A DNA stretch of 64,000 bases, taken from positions 124,001 to 188,000 of the forward strand of contig JAIBCL010000004.1 of NCBI GenBank assembly GCA_019694165.1, written 5' to 3'. The number at the start of each line of letters is the position of its first letter. Positions within the stretch are counted from its first letter, which is position 1. Positions 51,947 to 60,317 of the stretch are shown here, one piece after another. Position numbers and translations under genes: made by a program. Source of the stretch: Verrucomicrobiaceae bacterium (GTDB lineage: Bacteria > Verrucomicrobiota > Verrucomicrobiia > Verrucomicrobiales > Verrucomicrobiaceae). The notes below the pieces were generated by a model. The model saw only the letters and a program-made list of their open reading frames with translations. It was not told the origin of the DNA and made no database searches.

Positions 51947-53095
51947 TCACTTCTTGAACCGCAGCGAATCCACCACCGCCAGAGCGGCGGCAGCTTGGGC
52001 GGCGGAGCCTTGGTCGATGCAGCGGATGATGAGGACCACGCCTTCGCCGTCCACGTTGTTCTCGCGGGCGAAATCCACGATCACATCGACCGGCTTGCCG
52101 TTTTGCTTCGCGGTGTAGGTCACCACGCGCATGCCGACGCCGGAGCGGAAGACATCGTGTTCGGTGCTGACTTCAGTGAGATCGGTGAGGCCCGGCAGGA
52201 AAGGCGCGAGTTCCTTTGCCATGTTTTCCTGAATCTTGTCCCATGGCGAGTCGATGTCCTTTGGCAGCGGCTTTCTGTGAATGACCACGCTCGCTGCACC
52301 TTCCGGGCTGACGGAGCTGATCGTGTCGTCGGTGGAATTCGTGATCCAATCAGCCACAAAGCGGAAACGCATGCCGCCAATGGCTTCACCGCCGCCGAGT
52401 TCCGGCGCGGCTGCTTTGCCTGACTTTTTCTTCGCGGCAGGAGGAGCGTCAGCCTGCGCTGCGGCTGCCGGTGGCGGTGCATCGGCCTTTCCGTCCACTT
52501 TGTATGGATGTTCGCCTCCATAATTGCCTGCCTCTTCGTAGTTTGCGCACAGCATCGCCATGCCGTTCTTCGTCATCGCGATGCCGAAGCCGACCTTTGT
52601 CGATTTCCGCCAGATCATCTGTGTGTAGTGCCCGGCCTCAAAGTTCACGGCGTCCATGACTCCGCCGTTGTAGTCCTTGATCTCTTCATACCACATCTGA
52701 GCACCGTGAACGGGCCGCTCGCCGTATTCGGGCAGATAGCCGGCGAGGTTCTCGCCATACTTGCCGTTCGGGCGATGGATCATGTTGTCTTCAGCGGCGA
52801 TCTTCTCGGCCCACTCCTGCGCGTAAGCGGCAATTTTTTCATCCCACACCAGCGGCGGCACACCGACCTCAGCCCGCGCATCATTGTGAATCTTCAAAAA
52901 CTCGGCGATCTGCTGCTCCATGTTGTCCCGCAGCTTTTTGCGCGCGACTTCGATCTTCACATGCGGACCCGCCGCCGGGAGCGGGATGCCGAGAGGTGTT
53001 CTGAGTTTGGCGTTCTCCGCATGGAGAAACGACAGGGCAAGGGCAAGGGTGGCAAAGACTGCCGTCAGGCAGCGGCTAGGTGACTGAAGTTTCAT
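51947..53095 (-). CDS. CAP (SCP/PR1) domain exported protein
   Basis: 382 residues with a signal peptide (ending ALSFLHA). The CAP domain (about 60-200) has FLKIHNDARAEVGVPPLVWDEKI, NMIHRPNGKYGENLAG and GHYTQMIWRKSTKVGFGIA, including the conserved His and Glu residues. A Pro/Ala/Lys linker (about 205-235) joins a second domain of unknown type (RFRFVADWITNSTDDTISSV to the end), whose strands resemble lipoprotein-like ligand folds. The role is probably in envelope or extracellular binding. The substrate is unknown. Confidence 0.9.
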   Translation of the reverse strand: MKLQSPSRCLTAVFATLALALSFLHAENAKLRTPLGIPLPAAGPHVKIEVARKKLRDNMEQQIAEFLKIHNDARAEVGVPPLVWDEKIAAYAQEWAEKIAAEDNMIHRPNGKYGENLAGYLPEYGERPVHGAQMWYEEIKDYNGGVMDAVNFEAGHYTQMIWRKSTKVGFGIAMTKNGMAMLCANYEEAGNYGGEHPYKVDGKADAPPPAAAAQADAPPAAKKKSGKAAAPELGGGEAIGGMRFRFVADWITNSTDDTISSVSPEGAASVVIHRKPLPKDIDSPWDKIQENMAKELAPFLPGLTDLTEVSTEHDVFRSGVGMRVVTYTAKQNGKPVDVIVDFARENNVDGEGVVLIIRCIDQGSAAQAAAALAVVDSLRFKK

Positions 53096-53229
53096 TGGCG
53101 CGTTTTTGATTTGGAAGCGCCGGCTTTACCAGATTCTGGATCAGAGTGGAACCTCTTTTTTCAGCCGTCGTCCCTCGACCGGCAAGGCGGCGCATCGCGC
53201 TTGCCGGATGATCGCGAGGCGACACAACT

Positions 53230-54810
53230 TCAGAAGTCGAGGAAGATCTCGGCCCGGCGGTTCTTCGAGCGGCCCTCGGGGTCGTCGGAGCCATCGGCCT
53301 TCTGATTTGGGCCAAGCGGCTGCGCCTTGCCCAGACCCGAGGTGCTGACCTGTCCGGGCGGGACGCCGAGCCCGATGAGACCCTTCTTCACACTCTCCGC
53401 GCGCGCTTGAGAGAGGCGCAGGTTGTAGTCGTCCGCACCCTTCGCATCCGTGTGGCCGGCGATGTTGAGCTTGCGCTTCGTGTCGGACTTGAGGATGGCG
53501 GCCACGATCTCGAGCTGCTTCACCGCACGCGGATGCAGGTCGGCGCGGTCGTACTCGAAGTAGAGCGCGAGCGACTCGCCGCCCTTGGGATTGCGCACGA
53601 GCGGCGTATAGGGCACGCCGAGCTTCGTGGCCGACTGTGCGAAGGAACCGAGAATTTCCGAGAGATTCAGCCCTGCCACATGCCACTCTTCCGCCGGCGA
53701 ACCGCGCTGCAGCTCGAGGCCGAACTCGGTGGACTGCTGCAGCGCCTCGGACTGCACCTGCGCGATGACCCACGACACCTCGGGGTTCGCCACAGTGACG
53801 ATGAGCGGCTTGGCGGGCTTGAATTCGTAGCCGCCCTCTTCAAACACGATGCACAGGCCCGCGAGCTTCTGCGGCGGCACCTTTTGCTCGTCGATGAACT
53901 TCCGCGCCGCGGCGAAATCGTGCTTCAGCAGGGTCTGCACAAAGTCAGTGGCAAAGGCCAGCGCGTCCGTGGTCTCGGCGACGGTGAAAAGCGAAGCGCC
54001 GCTCTTCATCCCGGGCACCGCGGTGGCGGGCGCGCCACCGGGAGGAGGCGGCAGAGGCACGTCCACACGCCTGCCATCGGGGCCGATCATGGTCTGCGTG
54101 GTCGCCGCGGCGGGGGGCGATGACGCGGACGGCGTGGACGGCAGGCCTGCCAGCGCGCCGCCGAGTTCCTTTGGCAGATGCAGCTTCGCGATCTTCCAGC
54201 CCATCTTGTCGTCGCGCTCGACGTCGATCTGCATGCGCAGCGTGGCGGCGGGATCGCCCGGCTTCACCAGCGGGATCGAAAGACGCGTGAAATTCTCGAC
54301 CTGACCGAGCAGCTCGACCTTTTCCTCCGGCCCGACCTTGTAGCCCATGCCTTTGAATATCTTGTCGAGCACGCCGGCCGCCTCGTCAGATTTCGACGGG
54401 TTTGCCGCTGCGGCAAGCCTGCCCGCAGCGGCGATGTCGCCGGAGCCAAGACTGCGCGCGAACTGGCTCGCGAGATCGAGCGGGCGCGCGAATCCTGGCA
54501 GCGGCTGCGGGGCGGGCGCAGGGGGTGCCGGAGCAGCAGCCGTTTGACGAGCGGGTGCGTTTTCTGGCGCGGGTTTCGTGCCCGGCGGCGTGGCCGCTCG
54601 TGCGCCGTCGGACGACGCCGACGGAGCGGACGATGGCGGCACAGCAGCAGCCGGTGCTTCAGCCTCCCCGGACGCCATGTGTTTCCGGGTGAACATAAAG
54701 AAGATCGCCGCGCTGATGGCGAGGGCCGAGACGACGATGAGAACGGGCACGAGGCTGTTCCCTGCCTGAAGTCGCGGGGCGTGGTGACGGCGATGAAGTT
54801 TGGATTGCAT
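53230..54810 (-). CDS. OmpA-family peptidoglycan-binding protein
   Basis: 526 residues from MQSKLHRRHHAPRLQAGNSL. One N-terminal helix (LVPVLIVVSALAISAAIFFMF) anchors it. A Pro/Ala/Ser-rich stretch (about 45-105) extends into the periplasm. The middle holds two similar segments of unknown fold (LDLASQFARSLGSGDIAAAGRL and LAFATDFVQTLLKHDFAAARKF). The C-terminal OmpA domain (about 405-526) has LYFEYDRADLHPRAVKQLEIV and NIAGHTDAKGADDYNLRLSQ, with the Asp/Arg pattern that binds diaminopimelate. It ends SKNRRAEIFLDF. The gene lies between the protease and CAP genes on the same strand. Confidence 0.92.
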   Translation of the reverse strand: MQSKLHRRHHAPRLQAGNSLVPVLIVVSALAISAAIFFMFTRKHMASGEAEAPAAAVPPSSAPSASSDGARAATPPGTKPAPENAPARQTAAAPAPPAPAPQPLPGFARPLDLASQFARSLGSGDIAAAGRLAAAANPSKSDEAAGVLDKIFKGMGYKVGPEEKVELLGQVENFTRLSIPLVKPGDPAATLRMQIDVERDDKMGWKIAKLHLPKELGGALAGLPSTPSASSPPAAATTQTMIGPDGRRVDVPLPPPPGGAPATAVPGMKSGASLFTVAETTDALAFATDFVQTLLKHDFAAARKFIDEQKVPPQKLAGLCIVFEEGGYEFKPAKPLIVTVANPEVSWVIAQVQSEALQQSTEFGLELQRGSPAEEWHVAGLNLSEILGSFAQSATKLGVPYTPLVRNPKGGESLALYFEYDRADLHPRAVKQLEIVAAILKSDTKRKLNIAGHTDAKGADDYNLRLSQARAESVKKGLIGLGVPPGQVSTSGLGKAQPLGPNQKADGSDDPEGRSKNRRAEIFLDF

Positions 54811-54953
54811 GATGCGCTGGCAAAAAACGGGGGACAAGGTGCCACCAGCCATCTCTCAAACAAGATGATTCTCCGTGCTGCTTTTGCGTGCATTGCGCCA
54901 CACGCCTGCCCGTGCGCACATCACGGCGGGCGGAATGCGGTACGGCGGACGCT

Positions 54954-56129
54954 CTACCGCGTCTGCGGACGCTGGCCGAGCGTGGAGGTGATCACCGCGG
55001 TGCGGCCATTGCGCAGCACGGTGATGTTCACCTGCGTGCCGGGCCGCATCTGCCGGATGGCGGCGAAGATGTCGTTCGGATCGCGGAATCGTTTGCCGCC
55101 AAAGTCGAGGATCACATCGTCGGCCTGCAGGCCGGCGATTTCCGCCGGCGAGCCGGGAGCGACCTCCTGGATGAGTGCGCCGATGGTGCCTACGCCGAGC
55201 GCGGCATCAATGCGCACGAGCTGATCGCTAAGCGTAAGACCCAGGTAGCCCATGCCCGTGGCCGCGGTGCCGGCCTGCGAGCGGATGTCATCGATCACGG
55301 CCCTGGCTTCATTCCCCGGAATGGCGAGGCCCACGCCCTGCCAGGCTCCGGTGTTTTCGCCGCCTTGGAAAATGGCCACGTTGATGCCCAGTATCTCGCC
55401 CTTGATGTTGACGAGCGGGCCGCCGGAATTCCCCGGATTGATGACGGTGTCGGTCTGGAGGTAGTCCACCGCGCTGTCGCTCAGGTGGCGGTTTCGGGCG
55501 CTGATGATCCCCTGCGTCACCGTGCCGGTGAGTCCGAATGGATTGCCCACGGCAAAGACGATCTGGCCCACTCTCGCCTCATCGGAGTTCGCAAAGCTGA
55601 GCGCGGGGAACTCCGTCTTTGCGTCGTCCACTTTCAGCAGGGCCACGTCGCGCTGCTGGTTCGCACCGATCACGCGGGCCGGCAGCTTTTTCCCCTCGTT
55701 CGTGACGATCTGCACCTCGGTCACGCCGTCGATGACATGAAAATTGGTGACGATGTGCCCCTCCTTGCTGATGAATGCACCCGAGCCGAGACCTGTCGCG
55801 AGTGTGCTGCGCCCCTGGACGATGCCGCCGTAAAATGGATTCCAGTACCTGCGCCCCGGGACGACCGTCTTCGTGCTCACGCTCACGACGCACGGCAGCA
55901 CGACGGATGCGAGCTTTGCCGATTCGTCGTTGAGCTTCGCCAGCACCTGCACGTCGTCGAGGCTGAGCTTCGGTGCCGCAGGGGCGGTGAAGCTCTCCGC
56001 CGCCGGCTTCCTGCCTTGGAGCAGATCCAGCAAGCCATAGCCCGGACGCGAGCCGCGCCACATGGCGAACACGAAAAACGCGGCGAAGAAAACGGCGAGG
56101 GCAAAGATGATGCGGCGAAACTGGTCCAT
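54954..56129 (-). CDS. DegS/HtrA-like membrane-anchored serine protease
   Basis: 391 residues from MDQFRRIIFALAVFFAAFFVF, an uncleaved anchor. The trypsin-like domain has all three catalytic residues: His in IVTNFHVIDG, Asp in QRDVALLKVD and Ser in INPGNSGGPL. One PDZ domain follows (GYLGLTLSDQLV to the end), with PGSPAEIAGLQADDVILDFGG. One PDZ and an anchor resemble DegS, the envelope-stress protease, though no anti-sigma gene is nearby. It is divergent from nuoB, 169 bp apart. Confidence 0.94.
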   Translation of the reverse strand: MDQFRRIIFALAVFFAAFFVFAMWRGSRPGYGLLDLLQGRKPAAESFTAPAAPKLSLDDVQVLAKLNDESAKLASVVLPCVVSVSTKTVVPGRRYWNPFYGGIVQGRSTLATGLGSGAFISKEGHIVTNFHVIDGVTEVQIVTNEGKKLPARVIGANQQRDVALLKVDDAKTEFPALSFANSDEARVGQIVFAVGNPFGLTGTVTQGIISARNRHLSDSAVDYLQTDTVINPGNSGGPLVNIKGEILGINVAIFQGGENTGAWQGVGLAIPGNEARAVIDDIRSQAGTAATGMGYLGLTLSDQLVRIDAALGVGTIGALIQEVAPGSPAEIAGLQADDVILDFGGKRFRDPNDIFAAIRQMRPGTQVNITVLRNGRTAVITSTLGQRPQTR

Positions 56130-56298
56130 ATGGCAAGAGGCTGCGGGCTGGGATACTGGAATAGTGGAAGAATCGGATGATGCAAACCGCGGATGGCAGT
56201 CAGCTTCGCCGTGGCAGCGGGAAAACAAGCACAAAGCGGTTGCCGGAGCGGAGGGCGGGTCGTAATCGTGGTGCCTGCCGCCGAGGCAAAGCCCCGCA

Positions 56299-56835
56299 AT
56301 GACAGCGACCGCACCCGAACCCGTCCACGCCGCCTACGACTCGAAGATCGAGGGCAACATCGTCATCACGAAGCTCGACGCCGCGATCAACTGGATGCGC
56401 AAGAACTCGCTCTGGCCGATGCCGATGGGACTGGCCTGCTGTGCCATCGAGCTGATGGCCACGGGCGCGAGCCGCTACGACATCTCCCGCTTCGGTGCGG
56501 AGGTCTTCCGCTTCTCGCCACGCCAGAGCGATGTGATGATCGTCTCCGGCACCGTCACTTACAAAATGGCGCTGGCCGTGAAGCGCATCTGGGACCAGAT
56601 GCCGGAGCCGAAGTGGTGCATCGCCATGGGTGCGTGCGCCAGCAGCGGCGGCATGTTCCGCAGTTACGCCACGCTCCAGGGCATCGACCGCCTGATCCCG
56701 GTGGACGTGTACATTTCTGGATGCCCGCCCCGGCCCGAAGCGCTGCTTGAGGGCCTGATGCGATTGCAGAAGAAGATCGACGCCGAGCACTCCCTGATGG
56801 AGCAGAAAAGGGAGCTCATTGAGGAGCTGGCGTGA
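56299..56835 (+). CDS. nuoB: NADH:quinone oxidoreductase subunit B
   Basis: 178 residues. The four Cys ligands of cluster N2 are visible in [22 protein letters not shown] and [14 protein letters not shown]. It forms the quinone-binding junction with NuoD. In most genomes nuoA precedes nuoB; here the upstream neighbour is the divergent protease gene and nuoA is missing. nuoC follows with a 4-bp overlap if it starts at GTG. Confidence 0.97.
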   Translation: MTATAPEPVHAAYDSKIEGNIVITKLDAAINWMRKNSLWPMPMGLACCAIELMATGASRYDISRFGAEVFRFSPRQSDVMIVSGTVTYKMALAVKRIWDQMPEPKWCIAMGACASSGGMFRSYATLQGIDRLIPVDVYISGCPPRPEALLEGLMRLQKKIDAEHSLMEQKRELIEELA

Positions 56836-57440
56836 GCGGGAGGGATTCATTATTCACTTCAGACGGCATGAACGCACAGCAGATGGTTGAAGCTTTGAAG
56901 CAAAAGTTCGGTGACGCAGTCACCGGGTCGAAGGAGCAGTGCGGGGAGCACACGATCGGCGTGAAGCTGGAGTCGGTGAAGCAGTTGCTGAAATACTGCC
57001 ACGACGAACTGAACTTCGACTACCTCGTGGACATCTCGAGCCTGGACCATTTCCATGCCGAGCCGCGCTTCGAGATGGTTTATGAGTTGTACGGCTACGG
57101 TCACCACCAACATCTGCGGGTGAAGAGCCTCGTGTCTGAAGACGTGTCCGTGCCCACCGTCACCGACATCTGGCCGACCGCGAACTGGCACGAGCGCGAG
57201 GTGTACGACATGATGGGCATCACTTTTGACGGCCATCCCGACATGCGGCGCATCCTGATGTGGGAAGGCTACCCCTTCCATCCGCTGCGGAAAGATTTCC
57301 CGTTGGCCGGCAAGGAGAGCGAGCTGCCAGAAGTGGCCTTCACCGGCATCGCTCCGCTCGAAGGCGGCCCGTTTGTCACGAGCCCGGGCGCTTGTGGTAC
57401 TGTCGATGCCGAGCCGCGCGCGAAGCGGTTCGAGACGTGA
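56832..57440 (+). CDS. nuoC: NADH:quinone oxidoreductase subunit C
   Basis: 202 residues if the GTG overlapping the nuoB stop (GTGA) is used; an ATG at 56868 ([18 protein letters not shown]) gives 190 and fits the family N-terminus better. Landmarks: [30 protein letters not shown] and the conserved [25 protein letters not shown]. It is the 30-kDa peripheral-arm subunit. nuoD, normally next or fused, is absent; an unrelated propeller gene follows. Confidence 0.95.
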   Translation: MSGRDSLFTSDGMNAQQMVEALKQKFGDAVTGSKEQCGEHTIGVKLESVKQLLKYCHDELNFDYLVDISSLDHFHAEPRFEMVYELYGYGHHQHLRVKSLVSEDVSVPTVTDIWPTANWHEREVYDMMGITFDGHPDMRRILMWEGYPFHPLRKDFPLAGKESELPEVAFTGIAPLEGGPFVTSPGACGTVDAEPRAKRFET

Positions 57441-57546
57441 TTTGCTCCGGCGCAAGACGCGGCGGCCGCTCCGCGTTTTGAGTCCCCGTGCGGCGGCGCG
57501 GATATCGTCCGCCGTGAATACCAACCTGCAAAACCACACACCCGCC

Positions 57547-58824
57547 ATGATCAAATCCGCCCTCCGTATCTCCGCCGCTGTCGCGCTCGCCGCGGTCGGC
57601 AATGCCGCCGCCCAGTCCGCCGAGTGGGCCAGCTTCCGCGGCCCGAACAACGACGGCACCACCGCGGCGCCCAAGAGCGTGACGGACTGGAAATCGGCCA
57701 CGCTCTCCCAGCTCTGGAAGACGGAGGCGAGCAACGGCTTCAGCTCCTTCGCGATCGCCGGTGCCAAGGCCTACACCATCATGACGCGCGAGATGGATGG
57801 AAACTCCGGCGAGACGCTCGTGTGCTACGACGCGAAGTCGGGCAAGGAACTCTGGGCGCAGCAGCTCGCCGTGATCGCCAAGTACGATGGCGGCGGTGAC
57901 TCCGGCACGCCCGATAACAAAGGCGGCGACGGCGCGCGCTCCTCCCCGGTGATCAACGACGGCAAAGTGTACTGCATCGACGCGAACATCGGCGTGCACT
58001 GCTTCGACGCCGCCACCGGCAAGAAGGTCTGGGACCATGATGTGATGAAGAAGAACAACGGCGTGAACATCAAGTGGCAGAACGCCGCGTCCCCGGTGAT
58101 CGACGGTGAGCTTCTCCTCATGGCTGGCGGCGGCAAAGGCCAGGCGCTGCTGGGCATCAACAAGAAGACCGGCGCGGTGAAATGGAAGGGCGAGGACGAC
58201 CAGATGACTCACGCCACACCGGTCATCGCCGACATCCTCGGCGTGCATCAGTGCATCTTCTTCACACAGACCGGCCTGGTGGCGGTGAATCCGCAGACGG
58301 GCAAGGTGCTGTGGCGCGGAGAGCATCCGTACAAGGTCTCCACCGCGGCATCGCCCGTCGTGTGGCAGGACATCGTGTACTGCTCCTCCGGCTACGGCGT
58401 CGGTGCTTCGTGCTTCAAGATCAGCAAGGCCGGCGGCGGCTTGAAGGCCGAGCGCATCTGGCGCCGCGAGAACGAGTGCTTCAACCACTGGAGCACACCC
58501 GTGGTGAAGGACGGCTTCCTTTACGGCATGTTCAGCTTCAAAGAGTACGGTGCCGGCCCCCTCGCCTGTGTGGACATCCGCACCGGTGCGGACAAGTGGA
58601 AGACGCCCGGCTTCGGCCCCGGCCAGGTCATCCTCGTGGGTGACAAAGTCATCGCGCTCAGCGACAAGGGCGAGGTCGTCGTCGTCGAGGCGAATCCCGA
58701 AACCTACACCGAGTTGAAGCGCCAGGACGTGCTCGAGGGCAAAGTGTGGAGCTATCCCGTGCTCGCCTACGATCACATCTACGCGCGCAGTACAAAGGAA
58801 GGCGTGTGCCTGGAGCTGAAGTGA
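57547..58824 (+). CDS. PQQ-like beta-propeller exported protein
   Basis: 425 residues from MIKSALRISAAVALAAVGNA, a signal peptide. Blades with PQQ-type W-D/E motifs repeat: TLVCYDAKSGKELWAQQL, VHCFDAATGKKVWDHD, LLGINKKTGAVKWKGED, LVAVNPQTGKVLWRGEH. The first mature residues WASFRGPNNDGTT are typical of PVC members. The fold is like BamB or quinoprotein dehydrogenases, but no catalytic Asp/Glu pattern for PQQ is clear. It starts 106 bp after nuoC and is probably an independent gene. Confidence 0.92.
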   Translation: MIKSALRISAAVALAAVGNAAAQSAEWASFRGPNNDGTTAAPKSVTDWKSATLSQLWKTEASNGFSSFAIAGAKAYTIMTREMDGNSGETLVCYDAKSGKELWAQQLAVIAKYDGGGDSGTPDNKGGDGARSSPVINDGKVYCIDANIGVHCFDAATGKKVWDHDVMKKNNGVNIKWQNAASPVIDGELLLMAGGGKGQALLGINKKTGAVKWKGEDDQMTHATPVIADILGVHQCIFFTQTGLVAVNPQTGKVLWRGEHPYKVSTAASPVVWQDIVYCSSGYGVGASCFKISKAGGGLKAERIWRRENECFNHWSTPVVKDGFLYGMFSFKEYGAGPLACVDIRTGADKWKTPGFGPGQVILVGDKVIALSDKGEVVVVEANPETYTELKRQDVLEGKVWSYPVLAYDHIYARSTKEGVCLELK

Positions 58825-58956
58825 GCAGGCCGGTTGAAGAGGAGTTGGCGGATCGTTTCAAGCGACCGCCCGCTCGTCCTCGAACCACCGACCTCAATTC
58901 CGGGGACCAGTGCGATCACGAGATTCTCTCGGCGATCACCGTCCACCAACTCACCC
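58825..58956. other. convergent intergenic region with tRNA T-arm-like segment
   Basis: On the minus strand 58879-58895 reads GAGGTCGGTGGTTCGAG, like the variable loop/T-arm of bacterial tRNA-Ile, but the acceptor, D and anticodon arms cannot be formed around it. It may be a decayed tRNA fragment or chance. No gene is supported. Confidence 0.3.
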
Positions 58957-59412
58957 TCACTGAAACCCGGTGAGCATCGCGCAGTTCACTGCCTTCATCC
59001 TGCCCTTCTCGCTCTGGCGAATGGCCACCGCATAGACTCCGGTCTTTTTCGGCTTGAAGGAGAGCACGAGTCCCCAGCCGGCATCCACGGATTGCAACTG
59101 GCCCTGCGGCTTCCCGTCACCGTCGAGCACCGCCGCGGTGATCTGCACGCCGGAGTCCACCGGCACGGCCACGCAGAAACGGTAGTCGTTGCCCTTGAAA
59201 AGCTGCACGCGCACGGCCTTGCCCATCTCCGGCTTCAGCTCCCGTTCCCAGGACTCGGCACGGAAGGAAAAACCTTCTTTCTCCAGCGGGCGCGCCATGC
59301 TCCATGCGGCGGCCTCGGCTTCACTCTGCTCGCGGCCCGCCCGAGCAACCGGCACGCCCAGAAAGAGGCATGCGGCGGCGATGAACTGGCGTCTGGAAAA
59401 AGCGGCTTCCAT
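58957..59412 (-). CDS. hypothetical exported protein
   Basis: 151 residues from MEAAFSRRQFIAAACLFLGV, a TAT-like signal (SRRQF then a hydrophobic run to ARA). The mature part (about 125 residues) looks like a beta sandwich: YRFCVAVPVDSGVQITAAVLDG, GWGLVLSFKPKKTGVYAVAIRQ. Such patterns occur in small periplasmic pre-peptidase-like domains that bind or cap larger proteins. I do not recognise the family. It is divergent from the FHA gene. Confidence 0.75.
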   Translation of the reverse strand: MEAAFSRRQFIAAACLFLGVPVARAGREQSEAEAAAWSMARPLEKEGFSFRAESWERELKPEMGKAVRVQLFKGNDYRFCVAVPVDSGVQITAAVLDGDGKPQGQLQSVDAGWGLVLSFKPKKTGVYAVAIRQSEKGRMKAVNCAMLTGFQ

Positions 59413-59580
59413 TTTGTGCGCGACGCAATCATCACCCGCGCCTGCTGTCAAAGTCTGGCTCGGGAAAAAACTCCGCTGCTCGCCAACATAGGCGTTGCAG
59501 GAAAGGAAACCCAAGATTCGTTAGCACCGCATTGAGCGCGTGAAGCCACGCGCCGGCTCCACCCACCTGATTCCCGCCGC

Positions 59581-60225
59581 ATGGCCTGCGTTGTTTTCTA
59601 TCTCGATGATGGCTCCACCCGCGTGGTGACCCTGAATGATGCCGACACCGCCACCATCGGCCGCCATCCGCAGAGCGTGGTGCACCTCACCAGCCCGTCG
59701 GTTTCCGCGCACCACGCCACCGTCAAGAAGCGTGACAAAGGCTTCTACGTCCAGGATCTCGGCTCCAGCAACGGCACTCGGCTCAACGGCGCCGAGATAG
59801 AAGAGGCTCTCATGAACGACGGCGACCGTGTCTCCTTCGGCGACGTGCAGGCCGTCTTCTATGCAGGCGAGCCGCCACCGCTGCAGGACGCCGCCCCGGC
59901 CCCTCCGCCGCCGGCGCAGCAGAAAACCGCCGTCTTGCCGCCGCCGGATGCGCCGCGCGTCGAGGAGGCGCCACCAGTGACTGGTGCGCCGCCCGTTCAC
60001 CACAGGCGGTTCCGCCGTCGTTCGGTCTCGCGTGAAACTTCGTCCGGTTATTCCGACAACTCGGGCGGCGGCTGTGCCACGGCCATGTTTCTCACCGGCC
60101 TCTTCGTGACGGCCTTTTTCATCGGCCTCGCCCTGCGTCACCTGAAGGAGACGGACCGCAGCTTGCTGAGCGACATCGTCATCCGCGTCACCAAGAGCCT
60201 GCCGAAAGTGAAGATCGAGCAGTGA
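59581..60225 (+). CDS. FHA-domain protein with C-terminal membrane helix
   Basis: 214 residues. The N-terminal FHA domain (1-100) has TATIGRHPQSVVHLTSPSVSAHHATV and VQDLGSSNGTRLNG, the phosphothreonine-binding pattern (R, S-x-x-H, N-G). A proline-rich linker (about 100-145) and a basic patch (HHRRFRRRSVSRE) precede one membrane helix (TAMFLTGLFVTAFFIGLAL). It should hold the FHA domain in the cytoplasm at the membrane. A partner Ser/Thr kinase is not in the window. Confidence 0.92.
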   Translation: MACVVFYLDDGSTRVVTLNDADTATIGRHPQSVVHLTSPSVSAHHATVKKRDKGFYVQDLGSSNGTRLNGAEIEEALMNDGDRVSFGDVQAVFYAGEPPPLQDAAPAPPPPAQQKTAVLPPPDAPRVEEAPPVTGAPPVHHRRFRRRSVSRETSSGYSDNSGGGCATAMFLTGLFVTAFFIGLALRHLKETDRSLLSDIVIRVTKSLPKVKIEQ

Positions 60226-60317
60226 TCCATTCGCCATGCGGTCCGTACGCGCAGGGCGACGACAGCCACCGCCCGGCCCCGCGAAAACCGTCACGCCGCA
60301 GCGTATCAATGTGATCC

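Noticed and set aside
58840..58960. Possible tRNA gene on the minus strand
   Set aside because: Only a T-arm-like string is present; the T-stem does not pair properly and no D-arm, anticodon arm or acceptor stem can be formed.
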